Counted from the stretch's first letter, positions 5,470-12,340 are shown. The stretch is DNA of 12,340 bases from an uncultured Collinsella sp. (GCA_902494685.1 CABUUE010000022.1:1-12340); one strand, 5' to 3'. The notes: generated by a model from the sequence alone, not told the origin. Numbers and translations are program-made.

Positions 5470-6489
5470 CTAGCGCCGAAACAGCTCGTGGGCGCGGTCG
5501 CGGAGATTAGTTGCTCGAATGACGCCTTCGTAGCGATTGATGCGCAGGCGCGGGAAGGCGTTAAAGAAGCGTAGGTCGCGGCGGCTGAGTGACACGCTCG
5601 GCACCGGACGGCTCATGCGCTTGCCGGCAAGGCGGCGACTGAGCGACGGACGCGGCATGCTCGGCGCGGCATCGGCCACGCGGCGGGCGGCAAGTGCCAG
5701 GCCGCGAGCACCATCCGAGATAAATGTCGGCATCGAAGCCTTCTCACGAAGGGCATCGAGCGTCGCGTCGCCCAGCTCGGCCAGCCACGCGTTAACGGCA
5801 CGACTGCGGATATGCGTCTGTGCCACCGAGTCGATTGCCGAATCGGGAATACGTTCGAGCATAGAGTCGGACGCATCGGCAAGCGACTCGTTGATGCGGT
5901 CGGCAAGGTCGGCCCGGACGCGCTCCAGCTGATCAGACAGACGCCGCCAGCTCGCCAACGAGCACACCGCGTCGACCATCATCGCGACCGCGACGATAAA
6001 GGCGAACAGCCGCACAATCAGTACCGGCAGATGACCAAGCAGCCCCAGCAATGCCGGCTCCACTAAACGGCAAATGCACAGCGCACCCAGGCCAAACGCG
6101 CAGGCCCAGTACAGACAGATGCGTCCATGCAAATTAAACGGCAGGTGCGAGTAATCCCAAAAGCGCGCGCCTGTTGTTTTTTCCAATAGAAGGCCCACAC
6201 TGTACTCGATTACGCTGCACACAAGCGCCGCGGCGACAAACTGGCTCGGGGCATCCGGAATCCCGCGCAACAAAAGCCAGCAGGCTATGCCGCCCACACC
6301 ATAGATAGGGCAACACGGTCCCAATAAAAATCCACTGTTGGCGAAGCGTCCGTGATTGAGCATGGCGCAGACCGTCGACTCCCACGCCCAGCCACAAAAC
6401 CCGTAGAAGGCAAACGAGAGCACCAGTGCCGAGAGTGGGCAGGCGGCAAGCGTCGCGCCGCCAAACGCCATATCAATCGCGGTCCCCAC
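5470..6489 (-). CDS. Membrane protein of the putative ABC-transporter type IV family (PF06541-like) with a cytosolic tail
   Basis: A 339-residue protein of unknown function. Residues about 15-180 contain several membrane segments with the conserved polar motifs I associate with PF06541: W34-x-W-E37, then R48-x4-G53-F-L-x-G-P58-x-x-P-I-Y-G64, E95-Y, W111-D-Y and N119-x-x-G-R123. The remaining about 155 residues are soluble, helical and Arg/Asp/Ser rich, an extension beyond the membrane core. Despite the family name there is no ATPase or binding protein nearby and transport is unproven. The start is GTG at 6489 with GAGGAGAGG about 7 nt upstream, 3 nt after the stop of the HD-domain gene, implying translational coupling; ATG 6471 is an alternative. 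Confidence 0.8.
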   Translation of the reverse strand: MGTAIDMAFGGATLAACPLSALVLSFAFYGFCGWAWESTVCAMLNHGRFANSGFLLGPCCPIYGVGGIACWLLLRGIPDAPSQFVAAALVCSVIEYSVGLLLEKTTGARFWDYSHLPFNLHGRICLYWACAFGLGALCICRLVEPALLGLLGHLPVLIVRLFAFIVAVAMMVDAVCSLASWRRLSDQLERVRADLADRINESLADASDSMLERIPDSAIDSVAQTHIRSRAVNAWLAELGDATLDALREKASMPTFISDGARGLALAARRVADAAPSMPRPSLSRRLAGKRMSRPVPSVSLSRRDLRFFNAFPRLRINRYEGVIRATNLRDRAHELFRR

Positions 6490-6492
6490 CGT

Positions 6493-7029
6493 CTACCCTC
6501 TCCTCTTTTCGCTCGATTCGCCACTCACGCTATCGTCCGCCCCACCCTTGCGCGGCAGACGGCCGGCGACCGTCTCGCGCAGAGCACACCATTTATCCGC
6601 CAGACACACAATCCATGCCTCACGACACGTCGGCGGCACCGGTACCAGCGGAAACATATGGCGCGCGATAATATTCCGTTCGCGCGGCGTCAGCTCAAAA
6701 TCTTCCTCCGCACGTGCCAGGGCAAAAAACGGGTGGCGAAAGCCATGCAGCCGATGGCTTGGGTCGGGATCGTGCCAGTCATAGAGAAAGTAATCGTGCA
6801 GCAGGGCCCCGCGCAACAACGAAGCACGGTCGACCGAAATGCCGGCACGGCCCAAGCGCTCGGCAAAGGACAGGCTCGCCCGCGCTACCGAAGTCACATG
6901 TGCATAGACCGTCACGTCGCCATGCTGGATAAACTCGTGCGTCAGGTCCAAGCGGCCCGCCTGGGCCAGCTGGCGGGCGGCATAGTCGACCTCGTGCGCG
7001 ATTTTTTCGGCACGAACGGCATCGGACAT
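6493..7029 (-). CDS. HD-domain protein (putative metal-dependent phosphohydrolase)
   Basis: A 178-residue soluble protein with the HD-superfamily metal pattern: H44, the H78-D79 doublet, H99, H124 and a late D145. Proteins of this small HD type are annotated as hydrolases but the substrate is unknown. The ATG at 7029 is chosen because AAGGAGG lies 4 nt upstream; an upstream in-frame start at 7101 has no SD. The last about 25 residues are polar and probably disordered. It is the first gene of a two-gene unit with the PF06541-like membrane protein, 3 nt apart, so the two probably act together, perhaps at the cell envelope (inference). It is divergent from the DXS-like gene. Confidence 0.85.
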   Translation of the reverse strand: MSDAVRAEKIAHEVDYAARQLAQAGRLDLTHEFIQHGDVTVYAHVTSVARASLSFAERLGRAGISVDRASLLRGALLHDYFLYDWHDPDPSHRLHGFRHPFFALARAEEDFELTPRERNIIARHMFPLVPVPPTCREAWIVCLADKWCALRETVAGRLPRKGGADDSVSGESSEKRRG

Positions 7030-7118
7030 GCTGCCTCCTTCCAGCGACTCACGGCGACAAGCCACGGCCTGTGCACAATCGATAAAAACATCATGGAACA
7101 TATCAGTATGGCATCGGA

Positions 7119-7130
7119 CAAAACGTTTTG
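7119..7130. promoter_or_regulatory. 12-bp palindrome in the divergent intergenic region
   Basis: CAAAACGTTTTG is a perfect palindrome with a central CG, the form favoured by LacI-family repressors. It sits 90 bp upstream of the HD gene and 128 bp upstream of the DXS-like gene, where it could serve either direction. The rest of 7030-7257 shows only GTGCCGGC direct repeats (7206-7213, 7221-7228) and no clear promoter. Confidence 0.3.
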
Positions 7131-7257
7131 CCCCACCAGTTGGCGAATTACCGCGCCGCCGTCACATATCAAACGCCAAAATGTGCGAGACTGTCTTGTG
7201 CAATTGTGCCGGCCGAGGGAGTGCCGGCGCACGATTCGCATGGAGTAACCCACAACG

Positions 7258-9039
7258 ATGCTGCTTACGCAAACGACAACGCCCGAGGACGTCAAGGCTC
7301 TCGACCGCGCCGAGCTTCCGCTGCTCTGCGGCGAGATCCGTCAGGCAATCCTCGAAAGCTCCGCCGCCGTCGGCGGGCACGTTGCCCCCAACTTGGGCGT
7401 CGTTGAGCTTACGGTTGCGCTTCATCGCGTATTTAACTCCCCCATCGACAAGATTGTCTTTGACGTTTCGCACCAGACCTACGCCCACAAGGCGCTGACC
7501 GGGCGCGCGTACACTTATATCGATCCGGAGCGTTATGGTGAGGCTTCTGGCTTTGCCAATCCCGACGAGTCCGAGCACGACCTGTTCGCCATGGGCCATA
7601 CCTCCACGTCGGTGAGCCTGGGCTGCGGCCTGGCGCACGCTCGTGACCTGGCGGGCGATACGTACAACGTCATCACCGTTATTGGCGACGGCTCGCTTTC
7701 GGGCGGCTTGGCGTTTGAGGGCTTTAACAATGCCGCCGAACTCGATAGCAACCTGATCATCATCGTCAACGATAACGACCAGTCCATTGCCGAGAACCAT
7801 GGCGGCCTGTATCGCAATCTGGCCGAGCTGCGAGCCAGCAACGGTACCTGTGAGCGCAACGTTTTCCGCGCGATGGGGCTCGACTACCGCTATCTGGACG
7901 CCGGTAACGACGTGTTGGCCCTCGTCGACGCGTTGCAGGAACTGCGCAATATCGATCATCCCATCGTGCTGCACGTCTCCACCGCCAAGGGCAAGGGCTT
8001 TGAGCCAGCCCAGAACGACCCCGAACGCTGGCATCACGTGGGTCCGTTTGACATGGCAACTGGACGCAAGCTCTGCCCGGGCCATCCGAGCGAGCCTGCG
8101 CCGCGCACCTATGCCGACATTACGGGCGAGGCGCTCAGCGCCGCCATCGAGCGCGATTCGCAGGTCGTGGGCATCACGGCCGCCACGCCCTACATCATGG
8201 GCTTTACACCCGAGCTTCGCGCTGCCGCTGGCAAACAGTTCGTCGATGTGGGCATTGCCGAGGAGCACGCTGTGACCTTTGCTACCGCGCTTGCGCGCTC
8301 GGGCGCCAAGCCAGTCTTTGGTGTGTACGGCACGTTTTTGCAGCGCGCTTACGACGAGCTGTGGCACGACCTGTGCCTCAACGACGCCCCCGCAACCATC
8401 CTAGTGTTTGGAGCGTCAATCTTTGGCACCACATCCGAGACGCACCTCTCGTTCTTTGATATTTCCATGCTGGGCGGTCTTCCTAACATGCACTACTTGG
8501 CGCCGGCCTGCATGGAGGAATATCTGTCCATGCTGAGCTGGTCGCTCGACCACCGCGAGCATCCCGTGGCGATCCGCGTACCGGGCATTGGCTTGGTAAG
8601 CCGTCCCGACCTTGCGCCTGCTGAAGACACCGGCTACAGTGCCGTTCGCTACAACGTGGTGCGTCAGGGCCGCGACGTTGCCGTGCTCGCGCTTGGCGAT
8701 TTCTTTGAGCTGGGCGAGCGCGTGGCAAACCGCCTGGCCGCCGAGTACGGTATCGAGGCCACGCTCGTCAACCCGCGCTTTGCAACCGAGCTTGACCGTG
8801 AGTTCCTCGACAGTCTTGCCGCCGAGCATCGCGTTGTCGTCACCCTCGAGGACGGCATCTTGGACGGCGGCTGGGGCGAGCGCGTGGCATGTTACCTGGC
8901 CTGCACGCCGCTGCGCACACGTACCTTTGGCATCGCCAAGGGCTTCCCCGACCGCTACGACCCCAACGAGCTGCTCGCTCAGAACGGCATGACGGTCGAG
9001 AATATGGCTGCCGAAGCCGTGAGACTACTCAACGAGTAA
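7258..9039 (+). CDS. DXS-like thiamine diphosphate enzyme (1-deoxy-D-xylulose-5-phosphate synthase family)
   Basis: A 593-residue enzyme with DXS domain order, slightly shorter than typical DXS. N-terminal ThDP domain: G39-G-H41 and D69-x-x-H72-Q, the S105-E-H-D and G113-H-T-S segments, and the metal/ThDP motif G143-D-G145...N171-D-N173. Second domain: V331-G-I-A-E335-E-H with E335 as the expected cofactor-activating Glu, then YGTFLQRAYDE. The C-terminal transketolase domain ends the protein. True DXS condenses pyruvate and glyceraldehyde 3-phosphate. Here the loop normally reading DRAGxVGxDGxTH is FGASIFGTTSETH (384-396): the Arg and Asp equivalent to E. coli R420 and D427 are Gly385 and Thr392, while His396 and Arg440 (R478) remain. 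It may be a paralogue with another aldehyde acceptor rather than the pathway enzyme, so no symbol is given. The SD (GGAG) is 12 nt from the ATG, rather distant. The gene appears monocistronic. Confidence 0.85.
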   Translation: MLLTQTTTPEDVKALDRAELPLLCGEIRQAILESSAAVGGHVAPNLGVVELTVALHRVFNSPIDKIVFDVSHQTYAHKALTGRAYTYIDPERYGEASGFANPDESEHDLFAMGHTSTSVSLGCGLAHARDLAGDTYNVITVIGDGSLSGGLAFEGFNNAAELDSNLIIIVNDNDQSIAENHGGLYRNLAELRASNGTCERNVFRAMGLDYRYLDAGNDVLALVDALQELRNIDHPIVLHVSTAKGKGFEPAQNDPERWHHVGPFDMATGRKLCPGHPSEPAPRTYADITGEALSAAIERDSQVVGITAATPYIMGFTPELRAAAGKQFVDVGIAEEHAVTFATALARSGAKPVFGVYGTFLQRAYDELWHDLCLNDAPATILVFGASIFGTTSETHLSFFDISMLGGLPNMHYLAPACMEEYLSMLSWSLDHREHPVAIRVPGIGLVSRPDLAPAEDTGYSAVRYNVVRQGRDVAVLALGDFFELGERVANRLAAEYGIEATLVNPRFATELDREFLDSLAAEHRVVVTLEDGILDGGWGERVACYLACTPLRTRTFGIAKGFPDRYDPNELLAQNGMTVENMAAEAVRLLNE

Positions 9040-9040
9040 G

Positions 9041-9083
9041 AAAACCTCCGCAAGGAAAGCACCCCTGCGGAGGTTTTTATTTT
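9041..9083 (+). terminator. Strong intrinsic terminator after the DXS-like gene
   Basis: AAAACCTCCGCA (9041-9052) and TGCGGAGGTTTT (9066-9077) form a perfect 12-bp stem with a 13-nt loop, followed by TATTTT. It starts 2 nt after the stop codon. On the minus strand the stem is followed by TTTTCTTA, so it could stop transcription in both directions. Confidence 0.9.
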
Positions 9084-9096
9084 CGCGACGCGATTA

Positions 9097-9151
9097 TCTC
9101 AATCTGTAACATCTAGGACCCGAATTACCGTCTAACTGTTACAGATTGAGA
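9097..9151. repeat. 15-bp perfect inverted repeat with 25-nt spacer
   Basis: TCTCAATCTGTAACA (9097-9111) and TGTTACAGATTGAGA (9137-9151) are exact inverses. There is no T-run after either arm, so it is not a standard terminator. It lies in the 427-bp gap 9040-9466, which has no conventional gene. It might be a repetitive extragenic element or part of an RNA; on the minus strand the speculative small ORF reads through one arm and stops in the loop. Confidence 0.7.
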
Positions 9152-9197
9152 CAAAACAGCAAGTCATGGTCGGCGCGAAAAACGAATAACCGTTCAT
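9132..9197 (-). CDS. Speculative 21-residue small ORF
   Basis: ATG at 9197 is preceded by AAGGAGAT (9210-9203) with 7 nt between GGAG and ATG, an excellent ribosome binding site. The ORF has 21 codons and ends TAG at 9134-9132. The peptide is mildly hydrophobic with three Cys (…TCCFVSIC…). It translates the first arm of the 15-bp inverted repeat and stops in the loop, so a translating ribosome would melt that hairpin. No clear promoter was found; a 13-bp dyad CGCCATTATGGCG (9233-9245) lies upstream. A transcript from here could end at the bidirectional terminator at 9041-9077. It may be a chance ORF. Confidence 0.3.
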   Translation of the reverse strand: MNGYSFFAPTMTCCFVSICNS

Positions 9198-9317
9198 ACG
9201 CGATCTCCTTACTTATATATGCGTCGCGTTGCCGCCATTATGGCGACCGCCGCGAGCGATTATGCCGTCTGCAAAGCGCTATCTCAGCTGCAATATTCGA
9301 CGTTTGCCCAGGTAAAA

Positions 9318-9350
9318 CCTGCCAAAATAAACCTGTCCCTTTTTGGTAGG
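9318..9350. repeat. Imperfect hairpin upstream of the binding-protein promoter
   Basis: CCTGCCAAAA (9318-9327) pairs with TTTTGGTAGG (9341-9350) at 9 of 10 positions plus a G-T wobble, with a 13-nt loop. It lies about 45 bp upstream of the -35 of the importer promoter. Function is unknown; it could be an extragenic repeat. Confidence 0.45.
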
Positions 9351-9393
9351 TAGAATAACCCATAAGGTAAGTATGTTTCTGAGTTATTTCATG

Positions 9394-9423
9394 TTGACCC
9401 GTCTGAACGCAATGGGGTATAAC
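9394..9423 (+). promoter_or_regulatory. Promoter of the amino acid ABC importer
   Basis: TTGACC (9394-9399) and TATAAC (9418-9423) with an 18-bp spacer give a near-consensus housekeeping promoter. The expected transcript starts near 9430, leaving about 37 nt of leader with an AAAGG ribosome binding site before the ATG at 9467. Confidence 0.75.
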
Positions 9424-9466
9424 TCTACTCAACCGCTAGGGATTTTATTGAGAAAGGTGTTCTACT

Positions 9467-10462
9467 ATGAGCAAGAACCTCTCCCAGCAGGTCGTTCTCG
9501 ACCGCCGCGGCTTCGTTGCCGCCACCTTCGCAACCGTCGCCGGCCTTGGTCTTGCCGGCTGCTCCGACACCAGTGCCGAGGCCGACAAGGGTTCCGCCGC
9601 CGACTCCTCCAAGAGCTCCGAAGATACCGAGGCTTCCACCACGCTCGACGCCAAGGCATTCGACAAGCTCGTCGACAACGGCCCCAAGGCCGATGACGAC
9701 GCCATCGCCGCCAGCACCTGGGCCACGGCCGTCAAGGACGCCGGCGTCTTTAAGATCGGTGGCGTTCAGACCTCTACGCTCTTCTCCCTCCTCAACGAGA
9801 AAGACGGTCAGACCCGCGGCTTCGACGCCGGTATCGCACAGCTCCTGTCCAACTACATTCTGGGCGAGAACAAGGTCGAGATCACCCAGGTGACCTCGGA
9901 CACGCGCGAGTCCGTCCTGCAGAACGGCCAGGTCGACGCCGTCTTTGCCACCTACACCATCACTGACGAGCGCAAGAAGCTCGTCTCCTTCGCCGGCCCC
10001 TACTACTACACCCAGCAGGCCATCCTGGTGCTCGCCGATAACGACGACATCAAGAGCGTCGACGACCTGGCCGACAAGAACGTCGCCGTCCAGTCCGGCT
10101 CCAACGGCCCTGCCATCCTGGAGGAGTTCGCTCCCAAGGCCAGCCAGCAGGAGTTCAAGACCGACGAGGAGGCCCGCCAGGCACTCCAACAGGGCCGCGT
10201 TGACGCCTACGTCATCGATAACAACATGCAGCAGAGCGCCCTGGTCCGCGAGCCCGGTAAGTACAAGATTGCCGGCAAGCCCTTCGGCAGCAAGGAGCCC
10301 TATGGTATCGGCCTGCCGCTCGATTCCGACGGCGTCGCCTTCGTTAACGACTTCCTTAAGAAGATCGAGGACGACGGCACCTGGACTGAGCTGTGGCAGA
10401 TCTGCATCGGCGACCGTACGGGCGACACCAATGTTCCCGAGCTGCCCGAGATCGGGGCCTAG
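9467..10462 (+). CDS. Glutamate/polar amino acid ABC transporter substrate-binding lipoprotein
   Basis: A 331-residue solute-binding protein, family 3 (GluB/GlnH-like). The N-terminus is an unusual combined signal: twin arginine R13-R-G-F16-V followed by a hydrophobic core and lipobox L29-A-G-C32, predicting Tat export and lipid anchoring at C32 on the outer face of the membrane. Residues 33-60 are a Ser/Asp/Ala-rich linker. The binding domain (about 85-315) holds the family pattern T-R-E-S-V-L-Q-N-G-Q-V-D-A-V-F-A then T-I-T-D-E-R-K-K, in which the TR arginine usually grips the amino acid carboxylate. Ligand specificity (glutamate, glutamine, aspartate) is not certain. It is the first gene of the importer, with its own strong promoter, and is followed by hairpins that probably keep its mRNA more abundant than the permease part. 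Confidence 0.92.
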   Translation: MSKNLSQQVVLDRRGFVAATFATVAGLGLAGCSDTSAEADKGSAADSSKSSEDTEASTTLDAKAFDKLVDNGPKADDDAIAASTWATAVKDAGVFKIGGVQTSTLFSLLNEKDGQTRGFDAGIAQLLSNYILGENKVEITQVTSDTRESVLQNGQVDAVFATYTITDERKKLVSFAGPYYYTQQAILVLADNDDIKSVDDLADKNVAVQSGSNGPAILEEFAPKASQQEFKTDEEARQALQQGRVDAYVIDNNMQQSALVREPGKYKIAGKPFGSKEPYGIGLPLDSDGVAFVNDFLKKIEDDGTWTELWQICIGDRTGDTNVPELPEIGA

Positions 10463-10493
10463 GCAGCGAGCCTGGTAACGACCGCAACGAAAC

Positions 10494-10509
10494 CATGCGG
10501 AAACGCATG
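10494..10509 (+). repeat. Small GAAA-loop hairpin after the binding-protein gene
   Basis: CATGCG-GAAA-CGCATG forms a perfect 6-bp stem closed by a GNRA tetraloop, 31 nt after the stop codon. It may cap and stabilise the upstream mRNA. Confidence 0.45.
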
Positions 10510-10550
10510 ATGCGCTTTATTGCGGTAAACTGTTTCCTCACTGAGTTGTC

Positions 10551-10585
10551 GGGGCTTCCGTACACACGGGAGCCCCTTTCCTTAT
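10551..10585 (+). terminator. Hairpin terminator/attenuator between binding protein and permease genes
   Basis: GGGGCTTCCGT (10551-10561) pairs with ACGGGAGCCCC (10566-10576) over 11 bp (one G-T) with a 4-nt loop, followed by TTTCCTT. The moderate T-run suggests partial termination, the usual way to make more binding protein than permease. The next gene's SD begins 15 nt downstream of the stem. Confidence 0.65.
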
Positions 10586-10600
10586 CGGCGGGAGGTCCGC

Positions 10601-11260
10601 ATGAGTCTCTCCGAGCTCTGGTCGCTCTATGGCCAGAACTATATCGACGCGCTGCTAGCAACCTGGGGCATGACGCTTGAGTCGTTTGCCATCGCCATGG
10701 TGCTGGCCGTCGCCGTCACCGTGATGCGCGTGTCGCCGCTCAAGCCGCTGCGCGTCTTTGGCGACCTGTATGTCCAGGTCTTTCGTAACATCCCCGGCAT
10801 CGCGCTGCTCATCATCGTCGTCTACGCGCTGCCGCCGCTCAAGGTCGTCCTGCCCTACCGCACCTGCGTTATCGTCGCCACGGTCCTTTTGGGCTCGGCC
10901 TTTGGCTCCGAGAACTTCATGAGCGGCATCAACACCGTTGGCGTCGGCCAGGTAGAAGCCGCCCGCTCGCTGGGCATGAGCTTCAACCGCATCCTCGCCA
11001 AGATCGTGATTCCGCAGGCACTGCGCTCGAGCGTGCTGCCCATGACTAACCTCTTTATCGCCGTCATGCTCACCACCGCGCTCGGCAGCCAGGTGCCGCT
11101 TAAACCGCAGGAGCTCACCGGCGTGGTGAGCTATATCAACACGCGCTCACTTGGCGGCGTCGCCGCGTTCTTTATCTCGGCGCTCGGCTACCTGGGCACG
11201 GCCTTTGTGGTGAGCCACATTGGCAACTACATCGATAAGAAGGTGAGGATCCTCCGATGA
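10601..11260 (+). CDS. Amino acid ABC transporter permease (GluC/HisQ-like)
   Basis: A 219-residue inner-membrane subunit of a polar amino acid importer, binding-protein-dependent transport inner membrane component (HisM family). About five membrane segments are apparent. The cytoplasmic EAA loop, E119-A-A-R-S-L-G125 followed by IVIPQA, is the contact site for the ATPase. FRNIPGIALL near residue 65 is the conserved segment following the first coupling region. SD GGAGG lies 5 nt before ATG. Its stop overlaps the next start in ATGA, so the two permeases are translationally coupled and should form a heterodimer. Confidence 0.92.
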   Translation: MSLSELWSLYGQNYIDALLATWGMTLESFAIAMVLAVAVTVMRVSPLKPLRVFGDLYVQVFRNIPGIALLIIVVYALPPLKVVLPYRTCVIVATVLLGSAFGSENFMSGINTVGVGQVEAARSLGMSFNRILAKIVIPQALRSSVLPMTNLFIAVMLTTALGSQVPLKPQELTGVVSYINTRSLGGVAAFFISALGYLGTAFVVSHIGNYIDKKVRILR

Positions 11261-12090
11261 GCAAGCACTCCTCCCCTGCGCTTACCATGCGCGATGCGCT
11301 CTACGAGGCTCCCGGCCCCAAGATGCGCGCCAAGATTCGCATCGGCACCGCCATCTCACTCGTCGCCGTCGCCGCGCTCGTCGCCCTGATACTGCAGCGC
11401 TTTTATGTGACCGGCCAGCTTTCGGTCCACTATTGGTATTTCTTTACGCACCTCACCACCTGGAAGTTCTTGCTTGCCGGCTTTGAGGGCACCGTTAAAG
11501 TCGCACTCACCGCTGGCGCCATCGCGCTGGTGCTGGGCTTAGCCCTTATGCTCGGCCGCACCAGCGACATTAAGCCGCTGCAGCTGGCCTGCCGCGTGCT
11601 CACCGATTTCTTCCGCGGCGTGCCGAGCCTGCTGTTCATTTACTTCTTCTTTTTGGTGCTGCCCCAGTACAAGATCGCGCTGCCGTCGTTTTGGATGCTC
11701 ACGCTTCCCGTCGCGCTTGCTGCGGCCGGCGTGCTGGCCGAGATTTTCCGCGCCGGCGTCAATGCCGTGCCGCGCGGTCAGGTCGAGGCAGCCCAGGCGC
11801 TCGGTCTCTCCAAGGCCAAAATCACCTTTAAAATCGTGTTGCCGCAGGCTATTCGGTTTATCATTCCGTCGTTGATTTCGCAGCTTGTGGTCGTAGTCAA
11901 AGACACCACCGTCGCCTATGTGGTGAGCTATCCCGACCTCATGCAAAACGCCCGCGTGCTCATTACCAACTACGACGCCCTCGTGTCGGTCTACCTGGTA
12001 ATCGCGGTCATCTACATCCTCATCAACGTCGCGATCAACAAGGCCGCTGTCTACGTTTCGCACAAGACCGGCGCGACCATCATCCGCTAA
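11257..12090 (+). CDS. Amino acid ABC transporter permease (GluD-like)
   Basis: A 277-residue second permease of the importer. A polar N-terminal segment of about 25 residues precedes the first membrane span (about 29-48), then the conserved permease domain (about 70-270). The EAA loop is E177-A-A-Q-A-L-G183 with IVLPQA after it, and FRGVPSLLFIY matches the equivalent segment of the partner. It starts in the overlapping ATGA of the upstream gene; GAGG is 8 nt before ATG. The longer N-terminus compared with its partner matches the GluC/GluD size difference of actinobacterial glutamate importers. Confidence 0.92.
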   Translation: MSKHSSPALTMRDALYEAPGPKMRAKIRIGTAISLVAVAALVALILQRFYVTGQLSVHYWYFFTHLTTWKFLLAGFEGTVKVALTAGAIALVLGLALMLGRTSDIKPLQLACRVLTDFFRGVPSLLFIYFFFLVLPQYKIALPSFWMLTLPVALAAAGVLAEIFRAGVNAVPRGQVEAAQALGLSKAKITFKIVLPQAIRFIIPSLISQLVVVVKDTTVAYVVSYPDLMQNARVLITNYDALVSVYLVIAVIYILINVAINKAAVYVSHKTGATIIR

Positions 12091-12126
12091 CGCTTTACCA
12101 TTTCGAGTCATAAGGAGCCGAACACC

Positions 12127-12340
12127 ATGGCACAGAGCACCTCTTCCACCGGCAATCAGCCGCTGATCGAGCTCAGACACGTCGATAAGCACTATGGCGA
12201 TCTACACGTCCTCAACGACATCAATCTCTCGGTCAACCGCGGCGAGGTCGTCGTTGTGATCGGTCCCTCGGGCTCGGGCAAGTCGACCATGTGCCGAACC
12301 ATCAATCGCCTCGAAACCATCGACTCGGGCGAGATCCTCA
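12127..12340 (+). CDS. Amino acid ABC transporter ATP-binding protein, 5' part only
   Basis: The first 71 codons of the importer's ATPase; the gene runs off the window. The Walker A motif G46-P-S-G-S-G-K-S-T54 is complete and the preceding Y23 is the usual A-loop aromatic that stacks on adenine. The following TINRLETIDSGEI is typical of the polar amino acid (GlnQ/GluA) subfamily. The start is ATG 12127 with AGGAG 8-9 nt upstream, 36 nt after the second permease. Walker B and the signature motif lie outside. Confidence 0.92.
   Translation, partial: MAQSTSSTGNQPLIELRHVDKHYGDLHVLNDINLSVNRGEVVVVIGPSGSGKSTMCRTINRLETIDSGEIL

Noticed and set aside
6352..7248. A 298-codon plus-strand frame across the HD/PF06541 pair
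   Set aside because: It overlaps two supported minus-strand genes and has a composition typical of antisense translation.
7162..8367. A 401-codon minus-strand open frame opposite the DXS-like gene
   Set aside because: GC-rich codon bias opens antisense frames; the plus strand encodes an unmistakable ThDP enzyme.
9146..9349. A 67-codon plus-strand frame in the gap before the importer
   Set aside because: It has no good start or SD and covers two dyads; the composition looks non-coding.

Overview
The window reads as high-GC Gram-positive DNA, most likely from a gut Coriobacteriia member of the Collinsella type. This is inference from GC-rich codon use, actinobacterial-looking protein variants and strong AGGAGG-type ribosome binding sites; there is no 16S or other marker to prove it. 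There are 11 confident protein genes (the last one cut by the window end), one well-supported small ORF and one speculative small ORF. No tRNA, rRNA, CRISPR array or insertion sequence was seen.

Left part (1-3800, all minus strand). A 38-codon hydrophobic, basic-tailed small ORF (116-232) has a strong Shine-Dalgarno (SD) site folded into a local hairpin. A near-perfect LexA/SOS-box dyad lies upstream of it. Next come a HAD-IIB (Cof-type) phosphatase, an MFS exporter and a TetR-family regulator. The exporter and regulator form a cassette with two matching palindromic operators between them; the exporter gene is less GC-rich than its surroundings. A PII signalling protein follows.

Middle part (3800-7257, minus strand). 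An Amt ammonium channel precedes the PII gene, so the transcript order is amt then glnK. They are separated by a structured repeat region. Upstream lie a translationally coupled pair: an HD-domain protein followed by a PF06541-type membrane protein.

Right part (7258-12340, plus strand). A 593-residue transketolase-fold enzyme of the DXS family has altered substrate-loop residues and ends in a strong terminator. About 430 bp without a conventional gene follows, rich in inverted repeats and holding a possible 21-residue minus-strand ORF. The window closes with a glutamate/polar amino acid ABC importer: Tat-type lipoprotein binding protein, two permeases and the start of the ATPase.

Together, Amt, PII and the amino acid importer point to nitrogen acquisition. 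The TetR-MFS pair looks like an inducible efflux module. The most novel candidate is the SOS-box/small-hydrophobic-peptide locus at the left edge, which resembles a DNA-damage-controlled type I toxin in the way TisB is in E. coli, but with no sequence relationship claimed.
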